Assembly: GCA_947253625.1 (NCBI GenBank)
Contig: CAMYAB010000001.1
Coordinates: 1 to 64,000 of the forward strand
Source of the DNA: an uncultured Porphyromonadaceae bacterium
GTDB taxonomy: Bacteria; Bacteroidota; Bacteroidia; Bacteroidales; Porphyromonadaceae
Direction of reading: 5' to 3'
DNA length: 64,000 bases
Under the pieces are notes generated by a model, which saw only the letters and a list, made by a program, of their open reading frames with translations, ran no database searches and had not been told where the DNA came from. Position numbers and translations under genes: made by a program. Shown here one piece after another: positions 1-8,997 of the stretch. Every line of letters starts with the position of its first letter. Position 1 is the first letter of the stretch.

Positions 1-173
1 TTGAGAGGTGGCACAGGGTCTTCTGTGGAGGCATTGGTGATCGCAATGATCGTTGGTGATGCTCTACAGCCTGCGTGTCTACTTGTTTGTCGCCCTTGTT
101 TATTTTTCTTTCTTTTGATGAAAGGATGTCTATCTTGCTCAAATATCTAGGAGTTTAATCCCCGAATATGCTA
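1..173. other. No gene supported at left edge
   Basis: No reading frame here resembles a protein I recognise, and all frames are short. A rightward intrinsic terminator directly follows, so this stretch is probably the 3' end or trailer of a rightward unit beginning outside the window, but nothing in the bases identifies it. Confidence 0.3.
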
Positions 174-211
174 GACCGGTTTGTCTGTTATCTGACAAGC
201 TGGTTTTTTTA
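174..211 (+). terminator. Intrinsic terminator upstream of polA
   Basis: An 11-bp stem (ACCGGTTTGTC paired with GACAAGCTGGT, two G-U pairs) with an 8-nt loop is followed by seven T. It would end a rightward transcript entering from the left and so separates polA from whatever lies upstream. Confidence 0.75.
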
Positions 212-259
212 TTTCTTTTAGCCTTCTCCTTTCCCTTTTAGATCTAAGAGAGTAAGTGA

Positions 260-290
260 TTGGGAATTTCTAGAAAAAGGTCTACCTTTG
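260..290 (+). promoter_or_regulatory. Promoter of polA
   Basis: TAccTTTG at 283-290 matches the Bacteroidota -7 box TAnnTTTG exactly, with a TTGg -33-like element at 260-263 and a 19-nt spacer. The predicted start near 297 leaves a leader of about 20 nt before the polA ATG at 317. Confidence 0.6.
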
Positions 291-316
291 ATTTACCGTA
301 AACTAGCTAGAACTCT

Positions 317-3100
317 ATGTCTCAAAAACTATACTTACTTGATGCCTATGCCCTAATCTATAGGGGCTACTTTCCTTTTCTCAATCGTCCACGACTAACA
401 CTTCAGGGTGATGATACATCTGCAGTGGTAGGCTTTCTCAATACTTTTGATGATATACTCAGTCGTGTCGGTGATGATGGGTATATGGCGGTTGTTTTTG
501 ATCCTCCTGCCCCTACATTTAGGCACAAGATGTACCCCGAATACAAAGCTCAGAGAGAGCGTACTCCTGAGGCTATAAGCTATGCAATACCATTTATAAA
601 AAAGATAATAGAGGCGCGTGGGGTAAGGATGTTTGTCGTTAATGGCTATGAGGCTGACGATGTGATTGGTACCATTGCGCACCGAGTGGCTGATAAACAC
701 ACGGAGATGGAGGTCTATATGATCACACCCGATAAGGATTACGGCCAGTTGGTAACTGATCGGATACACATACTACGACCACTAAAAGGAGGTGAGTATC
801 AGGAATTGGGACCCAAAGAGGTGGCAGAATTACATGATTTGAATAACTCGGGGCAGGTAATTGATTACCTTGCCCTGATGGGTGATGCTTCGGATAATAT
901 CCCAGGCGTGCCAAAGGTTGGGAAGAAGACTGCTGCACAACTCCTTCAACGCTTTGCGACAATTGAGGGAATATACGATCACATAGATGATGTTCCGGGC
1001 AAGGTTGTCAAGGATAATCTTCTGATGTATAGGGAGCAGCTCATGCACTCTAGAGAGCTTGTGAAAATAGTACTTGACGTTCCTGTTGATTTTCAATTGG
1101 AAGATCTGCGGATGCATCCTGCAGACTATGGGGTGTTGTCTGAGATTTACACCCAATTGGAGCTCAATAGCAAGTTAAGCAAGTTACACTCTGAGATTGA
1201 GGTGTCTTCGGTCAAACCGCGTGAACGTTCTCTCTTTGACCTTCCTATACCCGAGGCAAATACTGTGAAAACGATGCGTGACCTAGAGAATACGCCTCAT
1301 GACTACAAACTTCTAGATGATCCCAAGGCGATAGAGGCGTTGGCTGTTCGTCTTGAGCAATCGGTTGCTTTTGCTTTTGATACCGAGACAGAAGGTCTTA
1401 ATCCATTGGTGGATCCTATTGTCGGTATTTCCTTTGCTATTAGGCCACATGAAGCGTGGTACCTGCCGTTGTCTCCAATTCAAGTAGAAGCCACTGAGCA
1501 GTTGCGTCCTTTTCGAAAGCTCTTTCAGAATAAGGAAGTGTTGAAGGTTGGGCAGAATCTAAAGTTTGATCTAAAGATTTTATCGCGATATGGAGTGATT
1601 TCGCAAGGGCCGTATTGGGATACCATGATTGCACACTACCTTATCAATCCCGAGCAAAGACATGGGCTTGACTACGTGGCTCAAGCCTATTTAGGCTATA
1701 AGCCTATGCCGATAGAAGACTTGATCGGCACACGTGGAAAAAAACAACTGACAATGGGGCAGATCAACTCGGAAAAAGTGTTGCCGTATGCGGCAGAGGA
1801 TGCTGATGTCACACTCCGGCTATATGAAGCACTCAAGCCAGAGATAGAGGCGAATGATGACCTTCGGAGGCTATTCTATGATATGGAGATGCCTTTGATG
1901 GAGGTCTTGCTGAAAATGGAGCAGGAAGGGGTAAAGCTAGATGCGCTACTATTGAAAAACGTAGTGGCGGAAATGGAGGATAATCTTGGAACGTTAGAGC
2001 AAGAAATACACAATTGTGCCGGTGAACCATTTAATATTGGCTCGCCAAAAGAGGTGGGAGAAGTCCTTTTTGATCATCTGAAACTTGTAGAGAAACCAGC
2101 CAAAACCCCCTCCGGTCAGTATAGGACAAATGAAGAAACTTTGGAAAAGATAAGTGATCTTCACCCCATTATAAAAATGATCCTGGACTATCGTGGGCAG
2201 AGAAAGCTCTTGAATACTTACGTTGAGCCCTTACCACAGTACATTAGCCCTTTTGATGGGCGCCTTCATACCACGTTCAATCAAACCGTAACTGCGACAG
2301 GACGCCTATCAAGCTCTGACCCTAATCTTCAGAATATTCCAGTTCGAGATGAGGCTGGAAGGCAGGTCCGTATGGCCTTTACGGGGCATCATCCTGAGGA
2401 AGGTGACCTTTTTGTTTCAGCAGACTATTCGCAGATAGAATTGCGTATCATGGCGCATCTCAGTGGAGATAAGAATCTTATTCGGGCTTTCAATGAGGGT
2501 TTGGATATTCATGCGGCAACGGCCGGTCATATCTATGGAGTAAATCCGGAAGCTGTTACGCCGGAATATCGTAGAAGAGCCAAGACAGCAAACTTTGGGA
2601 TTATTTATGGGATATCAGCGTATGGGCTGAGTAGTCGCCTTGCTATACCTCGCGCCGAAGCTAGTGATCTGATTAAAAGTTACTTCGAGTCATTTCCGGC
2701 TGTCAAGGATTATATGGATGAGGCAATTAGCAAGGCTAGTTCTCTAGGCTATGTTGAGACTCTCTTTGGACGTCGTAGATATTTGCCCAATATTCATTCG
2801 CAAAATGCCAACGTACGTGGTGCAGCAGAGCGCAATGCAATCAATGCGCCTATTCAAGGAACAGCGGCAGATATTATCAAGTTGGCAATGATCCGCGTCC
2901 AAGATAGGCTTGAAAAAGAACATCTGCGTGCAAGGATGATTTTGCAAGTACATGACGAGTTGTGCTTTACGAGTCCTTCCGACGAGGTCGAAACTTTGGT
3001 TACGCTTATTCGCTCTGAGATGGAGGGCGTCATGCCACAATTGCAAGTTCCTCTTATTGTTGATGTTGGTGTAGGTAAAAATTGGCTTGAGGCTCACTGA
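317..3100 (+). CDS. polA: DNA polymerase I
   Basis: A 927-residue DNA polymerase I, which fills gaps, removes RNA primers and serves excision repair. Three domains are visible. The N-terminal 5'-3' flap nuclease (about 1-290) shows YEADDVIG, TPDKDYGQLV and DASDNIPGVPKVGKKT. The 3'-5' proofreading domain (about 340-530) keeps its acidic residues (DTE at 355-357, NLKFD, YAAEDAD), so proofreading is probably active. The polymerase domain has motif A (SADYSQIELR, Asp703), motif B (RRAKTANFGIIYG) and motif C (VHDE, Asp880). Length and order are normal for Bacteroidota. It has its own promoter and its stop is one base before the ATG of the next gene, so the two are probably co-transcribed. Confidence 0.97.
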   Translation: MSQKLYLLDAYALIYRGYFPFLNRPRLTLQGDDTSAVVGFLNTFDDILSRVGDDGYMAVVFDPPAPTFRHKMYPEYKAQRERTPEAISYAIPFIKKIIEARGVRMFVVNGYEADDVIGTIAHRVADKHTEMEVYMITPDKDYGQLVTDRIHILRPLKGGEYQELGPKEVAELHDLNNSGQVIDYLALMGDASDNIPGVPKVGKKTAAQLLQRFATIEGIYDHIDDVPGKVVKDNLLMYREQLMHSRELVKIVLDVPVDFQLEDLRMHPADYGVLSEIYTQLELNSKLSKLHSEIEVSSVKPRERSLFDLPIPEANTVKTMRDLENTPHDYKLLDDPKAIEALAVRLEQSVAFAFDTETEGLNPLVDPIVGISFAIRPHEAWYLPLSPIQVEATEQLRPFRKLFQNKEVLKVGQNLKFDLKILSRYGVISQGPYWDTMIAHYLINPEQRHGLDYVAQAYLGYKPMPIEDLIGTRGKKQLTMGQINSEKVLPYAAEDADVTLRLYEALKPEIEANDDLRRLFYDMEMPLMEVLLKMEQEGVKLDALLLKNVVAEMEDNLGTLEQEIHNCAGEPFNIGSPKEVGEVLFDHLKLVEKPAKTPSGQYRTNEETLEKISDLHPIIKMILDYRGQRKLLNTYVEPLPQYISPFDGRLHTTFNQTVTATGRLSSSDPNLQNIPVRDEAGRQVRMAFTGHHPEEGDLFVSADYSQIELRIMAHLSGDKNLIRAFNEGLDIHAATAGHIYGVNPEAVTPEYRRRAKTANFGIIYGISAYGLSSRLAIPRAEASDLIKSYFESFPAVKDYMDEAISKASSLGYVETLFGRRRYLPNIHSQNANVRGAAERNAINAPIQGTAADIIKLAMIRVQDRLEKEHLRARMILQVHDELCFTSPSDEVETLVTLIRSEMEGVMPQLQVPLIVDVGVGKNWLEAH

Positions 3101-3101
3101 T

Positions 3102-4928
3102 ATGTTTTGGCATCGGCTTCTAGGCGTCCTTTTTGTATGGGCTTTGGGACCGATACTTATGTTTGCACAAGTGGCCAAAAGTTTAGAGAGAATCCTAGAA
3201 CTTTTGCCCAGCGATGAGAGTAGTGATCGGCAGGTAATCATTGAGCAACTCACGGACTTACTCGAGCATCCCCTCGATCTGAATAATGCTACGGCGGAGC
3301 AAATTGTACAGCTCCCATTTGTTGATGATTTTATCGCACGTAATATTCTTTTGCTCAGATCTCAAAAGGGGGGCTTTGTCAGTGTCTATGAAATAAAGGA
3401 AGCTACACCGGAGTTATCCTCTGCCTATTTAGAGCTCTTGGAGCCTTTTATATATGTGGGGAAAAATCCTTACTCATCCGGCACTTTGCGAGCAAGACAT
3501 GATTTTTTTGTAGGCTCCTCCTTACGGCCCAAGGATCGATTATCAAACTCTGTAGAGTTGAAGTACGAGGGGAGAATGGGGGCGAAACTCTCATGGCACT
3601 TTGCCGGACAAAAAGACATAGGTGAACCTTGGCTACCTTTGAGAAGTGGAGTATTTGATTATCTGACAGGCAGTTTTCGATGGGGTAGGCCAAACTACAG
3701 ACTTGTTCTTGGAGACTATCAGCTGACTATTGGACATGGGCTTTTGCTTGGGATGAGCGGTGGTTATTTTTCAAAACTTGAGTACGGCGGAAGTGGAGTC
3801 GGAACATGGGTGGGGCAACTCAAGCCACATCGTTCTTTTCGCGAAAGTGGATATCTGAGAGGAGTGGCTCTTCACTATCGATCCCCCTCTCCGCTCTCCT
3901 TTTTGCTTTTTGCAGGCTATGAGCCAACCGATGCGCGTATCGAAAAAGATCACATACGCACCCTGTATCGCTCTGGACTAAGGCGTACAAACCTTGAACG
4001 CGAACACCGGCATACAGCTCGTTGTGAGATGGTAGGTGGGTATCTCAGCTATCGTATGCCTAGCCTAGAGTTGGCTCTTACCTCAATGTTGTACCGCTAT
4101 CGTAGCAGTCGTGGCGAAGCACTCTTACCGTATCGGCTGTACCCTCAGCGTCACCTGTTGTTGCAAAATAGCCTATGTATGAGTTATTCAAAAGGAGGAT
4201 TTCGGTCCACAATGGAACTTGTACTTGCTGAAAAGAGCAGGAGTGCTGTCCAAGCAGCATTAGCTTATCGAAATGGCACTATGGGGACACTTACACTTCA
4301 GGGACACTACTATGGCGACCGCTTTATTAGCCCTTATTCGACGCCCAATAGTTATCCTCCCGAGGGGTACTCCGAGAGAGGACTTCGCCTGATGTGGAGA
4401 GGCGAGATTGCTTATATGGTTACCGCCAGTTTGTATCTTGAGCGATTTCGGAGAATGAGTCCTAATGCCACTATTCCAGGTCATGTCTTTTCTGCAAGTA
4501 TCTATCATACCGGTGATCCATGGCAGACCTCGGCTGTTGCACGATATGTATCTATGGGCAGTAACCAAAAACGGTTTACAATGCGTTTTCGGGGTGACTG
4601 TATGCTAACTCCGTCATGGAACGTGCGTGCCGGTCTGCAGTTTGCCAAGCAAATGCACAATCCACTTGGCACGTCACTCTACACAAGATTGAAATATAGT
4701 GGAAATCAGATTGCAGCTGAAGCTGGCATACAGTACTATCGCTTGTATAGAACTATGATTCGCGGTCAGCTCGGATACATGCCATACATGTACACTCCCT
4801 CAATGTTGCGAGGAGATGGTGTTCATTGTTTTGCCTTAGTACGTTATCAGTTGACGTCGAATTTGCAACTAAATGCACGCGTTGACCCATCATTCCTATG
4901 TCTTAGTCTAATGTTAAGAATTCGATAA
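3102..4928 (+). CDS. Outer-membrane barrel protein with periplasmic helix-hairpin-helix domain
   Basis: A 608-residue exported protein of unknown function. I start it at ATG 3102, one base after the polA stop, because this places a hydrophobic signal peptide (LLGVLFVWALGPILMFAQ) at the N-terminus; a TTG at 3087 would add five residues inside polA. After the signal comes a helix-hairpin-helix region of the ComEA type (about residues 60-110: LDLNNATAEQIVQLPFV, then RSQKGGFVSVYEI). The remaining 480 or so residues are short, aromatic, alternating strands typical of an outer-membrane beta-barrel, ending in a terminal strand LCLSLMLRIR. Such HhH-plus-barrel proteins are seen in other Bacteroidota and have no settled role; a DNA-binding or DNA-uptake role is only inference. 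Confidence 0.8.
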   Translation: MFWHRLLGVLFVWALGPILMFAQVAKSLERILELLPSDESSDRQVIIEQLTDLLEHPLDLNNATAEQIVQLPFVDDFIARNILLLRSQKGGFVSVYEIKEATPELSSAYLELLEPFIYVGKNPYSSGTLRARHDFFVGSSLRPKDRLSNSVELKYEGRMGAKLSWHFAGQKDIGEPWLPLRSGVFDYLTGSFRWGRPNYRLVLGDYQLTIGHGLLLGMSGGYFSKLEYGGSGVGTWVGQLKPHRSFRESGYLRGVALHYRSPSPLSFLLFAGYEPTDARIEKDHIRTLYRSGLRRTNLEREHRHTARCEMVGGYLSYRMPSLELALTSMLYRYRSSRGEALLPYRLYPQRHLLLQNSLCMSYSKGGFRSTMELVLAEKSRSAVQAALAYRNGTMGTLTLQGHYYGDRFISPYSTPNSYPPEGYSERGLRLMWRGEIAYMVTASLYLERFRRMSPNATIPGHVFSASIYHTGDPWQTSAVARYVSMGSNQKRFTMRFRGDCMLTPSWNVRAGLQFAKQMHNPLGTSLYTRLKYSGNQIAAEAGIQYYRLYRTMIRGQLGYMPYMYTPSMLRGDGVHCFALVRYQLTSNLQLNARVDPSFLCLSLMLRIR

Positions 4929-4988
4929 GGCGTGTATCCTGCCGCATCTAAAGGTTAATAACTGACAATATGTAGGTGATTTGCTCGG

Positions 4989-5018
4989 TTTGTGAGGAAA
5001 AAGAGAGGATAAGATTTG
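4989..5018 (+). promoter_or_regulatory. Possible promoter for a small RNA
   Basis: TTTG at 4989-4992, an 18-nt spacer, then aAgaTTTG at 5011-5018, one base away from the TAnnTTTG consensus. It points rightward, but no protein gene follows on this strand before the terminator at 5101-5130. Confidence 0.35.
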
Positions 5019-5024
5019 GCTATA

Positions 5025-5130
5025 TTGAAAAATGTACGTACATTTGCATCGTGGTTTTTTCATAATAGTATTAGATTAAAGGTTAAACAAGAAAGGTTTG
5101 GGATGTCGTGAGACATCCTTTTCTGTTTTT
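5025..5130 (+). ncRNA. Candidate small RNA, about 105 nt
   Basis: A possible non-coding transcript between the putative promoter at 4989-5018 and the terminator at 5101-5130. It begins with a perfect 16-bp palindrome (AAATGTAC-GTACATTT, 5030-5045) and contains no convincing open frame. It may instead be only the trailer of the polA transcript. I do not recognise an RNA family. Confidence 0.25.
5101..5130 (+). terminator. Rightward intrinsic terminator
   Basis: A 7-bp perfect stem GGATGTC/GACATCC with a GTGA loop, followed by TTTTCTGTTTTT. It ends the polA-3102 unit and/or the candidate small RNA. Confidence 0.75.
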
Positions 5131-5170
5131 ATATACCTAACTAAATGCTTTTTCCTTTGACCAGCATATC

Positions 5171-5203
5171 AAAAGAGAGGAGGTGTCTAAGACACCTCCT
5201 CTC
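5171..5203 (-). terminator. Terminator of the secreted peptidase gene
   Basis: A perfect 13-bp stem (GAGAGGAGGTGTC/GACACCTCCTCTC, 3-nt loop). On the minus strand it is followed by TTTT, so it terminates the leftward cdd-dnaX-peptidase unit 37 nt after its last stop codon. Confidence 0.8.
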
Positions 5204-5239
5204 TCATTAGTTGTTATTGTATGGTAGCTCTTGGCTATA

Positions 5240-6454
5240 TCAAATTCCTAGTTTTGCACGAAGTGCTTTGGGGATTGCATTTTTGTGGACGATGATATTC
5301 ATTGTCTTTCCGGCCACGAATGCCTTGGACGCATACCATATGCCATTGTATTTTCCGGCATCACCCCATGAGTTTTTCACGAGATAAAAAGGTTTGCCGG
5401 TCTGATCTTGTGCCAGGCCGTAGATCAGCATCCCGTGGTCATCGGTGGTTGTTAGGTTGTCAAATCCTTTTTGCCTATATTCTTGGGTTACATTGATTTC
5501 CGGTGCACCGGGCGTATTGATTAGCTGACCTACTGAGAGTCTGTTTTTATTTCCTGATGTGCCAATCCAGCGTGCTTGGTCCGAACCGTGATCTGAATTT
5601 GCTGCTTCGACATCAAGAAGTACTGCTAGTCCGTTTCGGGTGAAGCCGATTTCGCTGACATCTGACCCCCAAGCTACCGTGTATCCGTTATCTATGGCAC
5701 TATCGATCACTTGGATCAACTCTTCGATCGGAAGGTTGTAGGATAATCCATGGCGCCAGTTGTCCGGAATTTCCAAGACAAAGCTACTGTAAAATGGGTG
5801 ATGGGTATATGATGTAAGCGAGACGTAGTTATTGGGATCTAGTTTCAGTGTTTTTGCAAATGTACTAGGTGTGTAGCTTTTACCCTCAAAAGTGAACTTC
5901 TCAGGTGCTTTTCCGAGATAGGCATCAATGATGCCGTCAAATGCTCTTCCCCAAGCAGTTGAGAGGTGGTTGGCTTTCTCCATTTCTTTAACTAGGGCTT
6001 CGACAAATCCTTTTGCAACAGCTTCCATTTCGGAGTGTGCGTTACGGGTTGTCCCATAGTTTAGTCCATACATTTCTTCCATAGGAACCACACCATGGCT
6101 CCGGAGTACATGGAGGACATCGCCAAATGCACCACCTTGTGCGAAGTTTAGATTACCGTGGTAGCGGACGTAATCTCTAGCCTTGTCTTTGTAGCACTGT
6201 GATACGATAAACATAGGGGATAGCACTACTTCTTTGCCGGTAAGGCGATATGCTTCGGCTTCGAGGAATCCGAGACCACTGTATGACCAGCAGGTTCCAC
6301 TATTGGCTTGGTCTTGGATCGGTGAGATTTTTGCTTCCTTGATGGTCGTAAATCGGTACTCTTCGGGTTTCTCTTGGGGCTCTTGTGCGAGTGCCGGGAT
6401 CGTCAAAAATGTAGCAACCACACTGCTACAAAGCAAATAATTTAGTCTTTTCAT
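5240..6454 (-). CDS. Secreted C1B-type cysteine peptidase (bleomycin hydrolase/PepC-like)
   Basis: A 404-residue papain-fold peptidase of the C1B (bleomycin hydrolase/aminopeptidase C) type. Unlike cytosolic PepC it has a clear signal peptide (residues 1-23, ending TIPALAQ), so it should act in the periplasm or outside the cell. The catalytic set is intact: Gln49 and Cys55 in PIQDQANSGTCWSYS, His340 in TTDDHGMLIYG, and Asn361 in VKNSWGD. It starts 31 nt after dnaX on the same strand and is followed by a strong terminator, so it is the last gene of the cdd-dnaX unit. Peptide scavenging suits an asaccharolytic or weakly saccharolytic organism; the exact substrate cannot be read from the sequence. 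Confidence 0.9.
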   Translation of the reverse strand: MKRLNYLLCSSVVATFLTIPALAQEPQEKPEEYRFTTIKEAKISPIQDQANSGTCWSYSGLGFLEAEAYRLTGKEVVLSPMFIVSQCYKDKARDYVRYHGNLNFAQGGAFGDVLHVLRSHGVVPMEEMYGLNYGTTRNAHSEMEAVAKGFVEALVKEMEKANHLSTAWGRAFDGIIDAYLGKAPEKFTFEGKSYTPSTFAKTLKLDPNNYVSLTSYTHHPFYSSFVLEIPDNWRHGLSYNLPIEELIQVIDSAIDNGYTVAWGSDVSEIGFTRNGLAVLLDVEAANSDHGSDQARWIGTSGNKNRLSVGQLINTPGAPEINVTQEYRQKGFDNLTTTDDHGMLIYGLAQDQTGKPFYLVKNSWGDAGKYNGIWYASKAFVAGKTMNIIVHKNAIPKALRAKLGI

Positions 6455-6485
6455 TCTGTTTTTTGTTTTTATAGTTGGTTAAATA

Positions 6486-8291
6486 TTAACTCATGGGGCG
6501 GAGAGCTAAGTCGTCTGCAAATTTTGAAAACCATTCATTGACTTTCTCAAAGTGCTCAAACTTTGCTTCCGGTGTCTTTAGTTCTTCATCCTGTATCTTT
6601 TCGTCTATCTCTATCTCTATCCTAATACTGTCGTTGTGAAGCCTATCTGCAAGGTATCGGAGTATCTGCCCAAGTTGACTGTCCAGTTGTTTGGCCTCCG
6701 TGTCGTTACTTACCTTTATCTTTAGATTGGCAATGGATCCAGGGGTAATGTTTGGCTTGTAGTTGAGCATGGCATGCCGTACAAGCATTTGCCCTTTAGG
6801 AATTTTGGCGGCGTAACTACTCCATGCGTTGTGTAGCTCCTCATTTGAGAAGGTGCTATTTCTTAGCTCAGATGGGGCTGTTTGTTTTTCGCTTAGTTCT
6901 TTTTGTTCTTCGCTAGTTGTTTTGCCTGTCAGTAGGTTGAAGCCAAAGTGTTCTTGAGCTTTGGATATCTTTTTCTGTGTTGGCGCGTTATTTTGTGTGC
7001 TGTCCTGCGTTGTAGTTATTGGTTGAACCGATTGCCGATAGGTCTTGGGGGCCGGTTGAGGTGTGTTGACCTTTGTAGGCTGTACTTGGTTGTCTTCTCT
7101 AACCGTTGTAGAGACTTTGGATGCCTCTTGTTTTGCATTGCCGGCATTACTCGTACCTTCGGAAGTGCCTGTCTGCAGCTCTGGGTAGAGTACACTTGTG
7201 GGGCACAACTCCACCATTTTGAGTAGGGCGACTTCGAGTGCTAGGCGTTTTTGGCTACTGCTCCTATACTGAGTCCCAAAAGCTGTGCTGATTTTTAGAA
7301 ATTCCCACAAGAGTTGGGTTTTGGAGTATTGCCCGGCTTTGAGTAACCGTTGTCGGATAGAGTCCGGTGCTTCTACAATTTTTGCTGTTTCTGGGTGTTG
7401 AGAAAGTAGCACATTTCGTAAGAAATTGGAGAAGCCTCGCATAATATTATCTCCCTCGTATCCACGGCGGAGGAGGGTATCGACCAGTGTAAGTACCTGG
7501 GGGTGCTTTCCTTGTAGAATGTACGCCAGGAGCTGAAAGTACTCGTCTTCGTCAAGTAGGTTGAGGTTGTCCCTTACCCCCTTGATCGTGATGGTGCCGT
7601 TCCCAAATCCGGCGATCTGGTCAAATATACTGAGCGCATCGCGCATTCCTCCGTCAGCACTGATCGCTATTAGCTGAAGGGCCTCTTGTTCTGCTTGGAT
7701 GCCTTCGGTTTCTGCCACGTGCCTGAGATGGGTTACAATGTCCTCCGGCGTGATCCTATTGAAGTCATGGACTTGGCAACGTGATATGATTGTTGGGAGG
7801 ACCTTGTTTTTTTCTGTTGTGGCGAGGATGAATATAGCATGAGCCGGTGGCTCTTCAAGTGTTTTGAGGAAAGCGTTGAAGGCACTGCTTGACAGCATGT
7901 GCACCTCGTCTATAATGTAGACCCGATACTTTCCAATAGAGGGTGGAATGTAGACTTGCTCCGTGAGCTGGCGGATGTCGTTTACGGAGTTATTGGAGGC
8001 GGCATCTAGCTCTAGGATATTGTAGGATCGTTGTTCGTTGGCAGCTACACAGCTCTCGCATTCATTGCAAGCTTCACCATCCGGGGTCCTGTGGAGACAA
8101 TTGATTGTCTTCGCAAAAATCCGAGCACAAGAGGTCTTCCCGACACCGCGGGGTCCACAAAATAAGTAGGCGTGAGACAACTTGTCCTGTAGAATAGCGT
8201 TTCGGAGTGTCGTGGTGAGTGCTTCCTGCCCCACTACACTGGCAAAGGTGCTCGGACGATATTTTCGAGCAGAAACAACAAAGTTACTCAT
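6486..8291 (-). CDS. dnaX: DNA polymerase III subunit gamma/tau
   Basis: The 601-residue clamp-loader ATPase of the replisome. The Walker A motif GPRGVGKTS lies at 46-54, the four zinc cysteines at 65, 75, 78 and 81, Walker B is IIDEVHML, and sensor 1 is LATTEKNKV with the SRC motif after it. A Thr/Gln/Pro-rich linker (about 370-455) leads to a tau-like C-terminal domain. I saw no A-AAA-AAG slippery heptamer, so a separately frameshifted gamma form is not supported. The gene starts six bases after cdd ends and reads on towards the secreted peptidase. Confidence 0.96.
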   Translation of the reverse strand: MSNFVVSARKYRPSTFASVVGQEALTTTLRNAILQDKLSHAYLFCGPRGVGKTSCARIFAKTINCLHRTPDGEACNECESCVAANEQRSYNILELDAASNNSVNDIRQLTEQVYIPPSIGKYRVYIIDEVHMLSSSAFNAFLKTLEEPPAHAIFILATTEKNKVLPTIISRCQVHDFNRITPEDIVTHLRHVAETEGIQAEQEALQLIAISADGGMRDALSIFDQIAGFGNGTITIKGVRDNLNLLDEDEYFQLLAYILQGKHPQVLTLVDTLLRRGYEGDNIMRGFSNFLRNVLLSQHPETAKIVEAPDSIRQRLLKAGQYSKTQLLWEFLKISTAFGTQYRSSSQKRLALEVALLKMVELCPTSVLYPELQTGTSEGTSNAGNAKQEASKVSTTVREDNQVQPTKVNTPQPAPKTYRQSVQPITTTQDSTQNNAPTQKKISKAQEHFGFNLLTGKTTSEEQKELSEKQTAPSELRNSTFSNEELHNAWSSYAAKIPKGQMLVRHAMLNYKPNITPGSIANLKIKVSNDTEAKQLDSQLGQILRYLADRLHNDSIRIEIEIDEKIQDEELKTPEAKFEHFEKVNEWFSKFADDLALRPMS

Positions 8292-8296
8292 GCAGA

Positions 8297-8788
8297 TCAG
8301 AGGCTGGAGGCATCAAAACTGATGGGTAAAAGGTCACGGCAGTCTGCTATAATCTTGGCTGTGTTTTCTCCGGCTAAAATAACCGAGAAGGGTTGATGAT
8401 ATCGATCTGCCACCTCTATCATTACCTGTCGGCAAGCGCCACAAGGGGCGGCTATGGTTGCCAGCTTGCCATCTTCGCGTATGGCCACTACGGCTAGAGT
8501 AGTTACTGGATCGTCCGGATATTGTGCCCCGGCATAGAAAAGAGCCGTGCGTTCGGCACAAAGACCTGAGGGATAGGCTGCATTTTCCTGATTGGATCCG
8601 GTGACGATCTTGCCACTATTCAGACGAAGTGCAGCTCCTACTCGGAAGTGTGAGTAAGGTGCGTAAGCATGTTTTGCCACAGCTTTGGCTTGCTCCACCA
8701 GGGCTTGGTCTTCAGGTGATAGGTTGCTTATTTCGACTTGTTCTATTGGGATGACAATGTTCTCGCTACTCATGAATTTGCTTGGCAA
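8297..8788 (-). CDS. cdd: Cytidine deaminase
   Basis: A 163-residue cytidine/deoxycytidine deaminase of pyrimidine salvage. The zinc site is complete: Cys in GLCAERTALF with its catalytic Glu, and the PCGACRQV pair. Substrate-binding residues occur in YSHFRVGAAL and NQENAAYPSGLCAER. ATG 8788 (MPSKF) is used; ATG 8773 (MSSEN) would shorten it by five residues. It is the first gene of the leftward cdd-dnaX-peptidase unit. On the minus strand TAGTTTTG (8846-8853) matches the -7 box and could start the transcript, but I found no matching -33 element. Confidence 0.95.
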   Translation of the reverse strand: MPSKFMSSENIVIPIEQVEISNLSPEDQALVEQAKAVAKHAYAPYSHFRVGAALRLNSGKIVTGSNQENAAYPSGLCAERTALFYAGAQYPDDPVTTLAVVAIREDGKLATIAAPCGACRQVMIEVADRYHQPFSVILAGENTAKIIADCRDLLPISFDASSL

Positions 8789-8894
8789 AAAGGTTTCAAC
8801 GCTAGGTTTGATCTAGTGTCCTTTGTAAAGTTACTATTTTTTGTCCAAAACTACCCCACAGTATGATCAGCCTAGCCCATATTTTGATATTGCT

Positions 8895-8925
8895 ATTGAA
8901 GTGTTTGATGTTTTTAGTAGTTTTG
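8895..8925 (+). promoter_or_regulatory. Promoter of the degraded nan operon
   Basis: TAgtTTTG (8918-8925) matches the -7 consensus; aTTG (8895-8898) is a 3/4 match to the -33 element, with a 19-nt spacer. Transcription would begin near 8932, about 65 nt before the nanM-like remnant. Confidence 0.5.
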
Positions 8926-8997
8926 CTCTATTAGAAGATTATAATTTAGTAACTAGACTGTAAAAGCTAGTTTTTCTTCAATAGCGTAGGTTGTTTG

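Noticed and set aside
1..110. Possible 3' end of a protein or RNA gene
   Set aside because: All three rightward frames are short and unfamiliar; without the sequence to the left it cannot be supported.
6940..6990. Programmed frameshift signal in dnaX
   Set aside because: The A-run on the coding strand has five A before G, not the six needed for A-AAA-AAG, and no downstream stem was evident.
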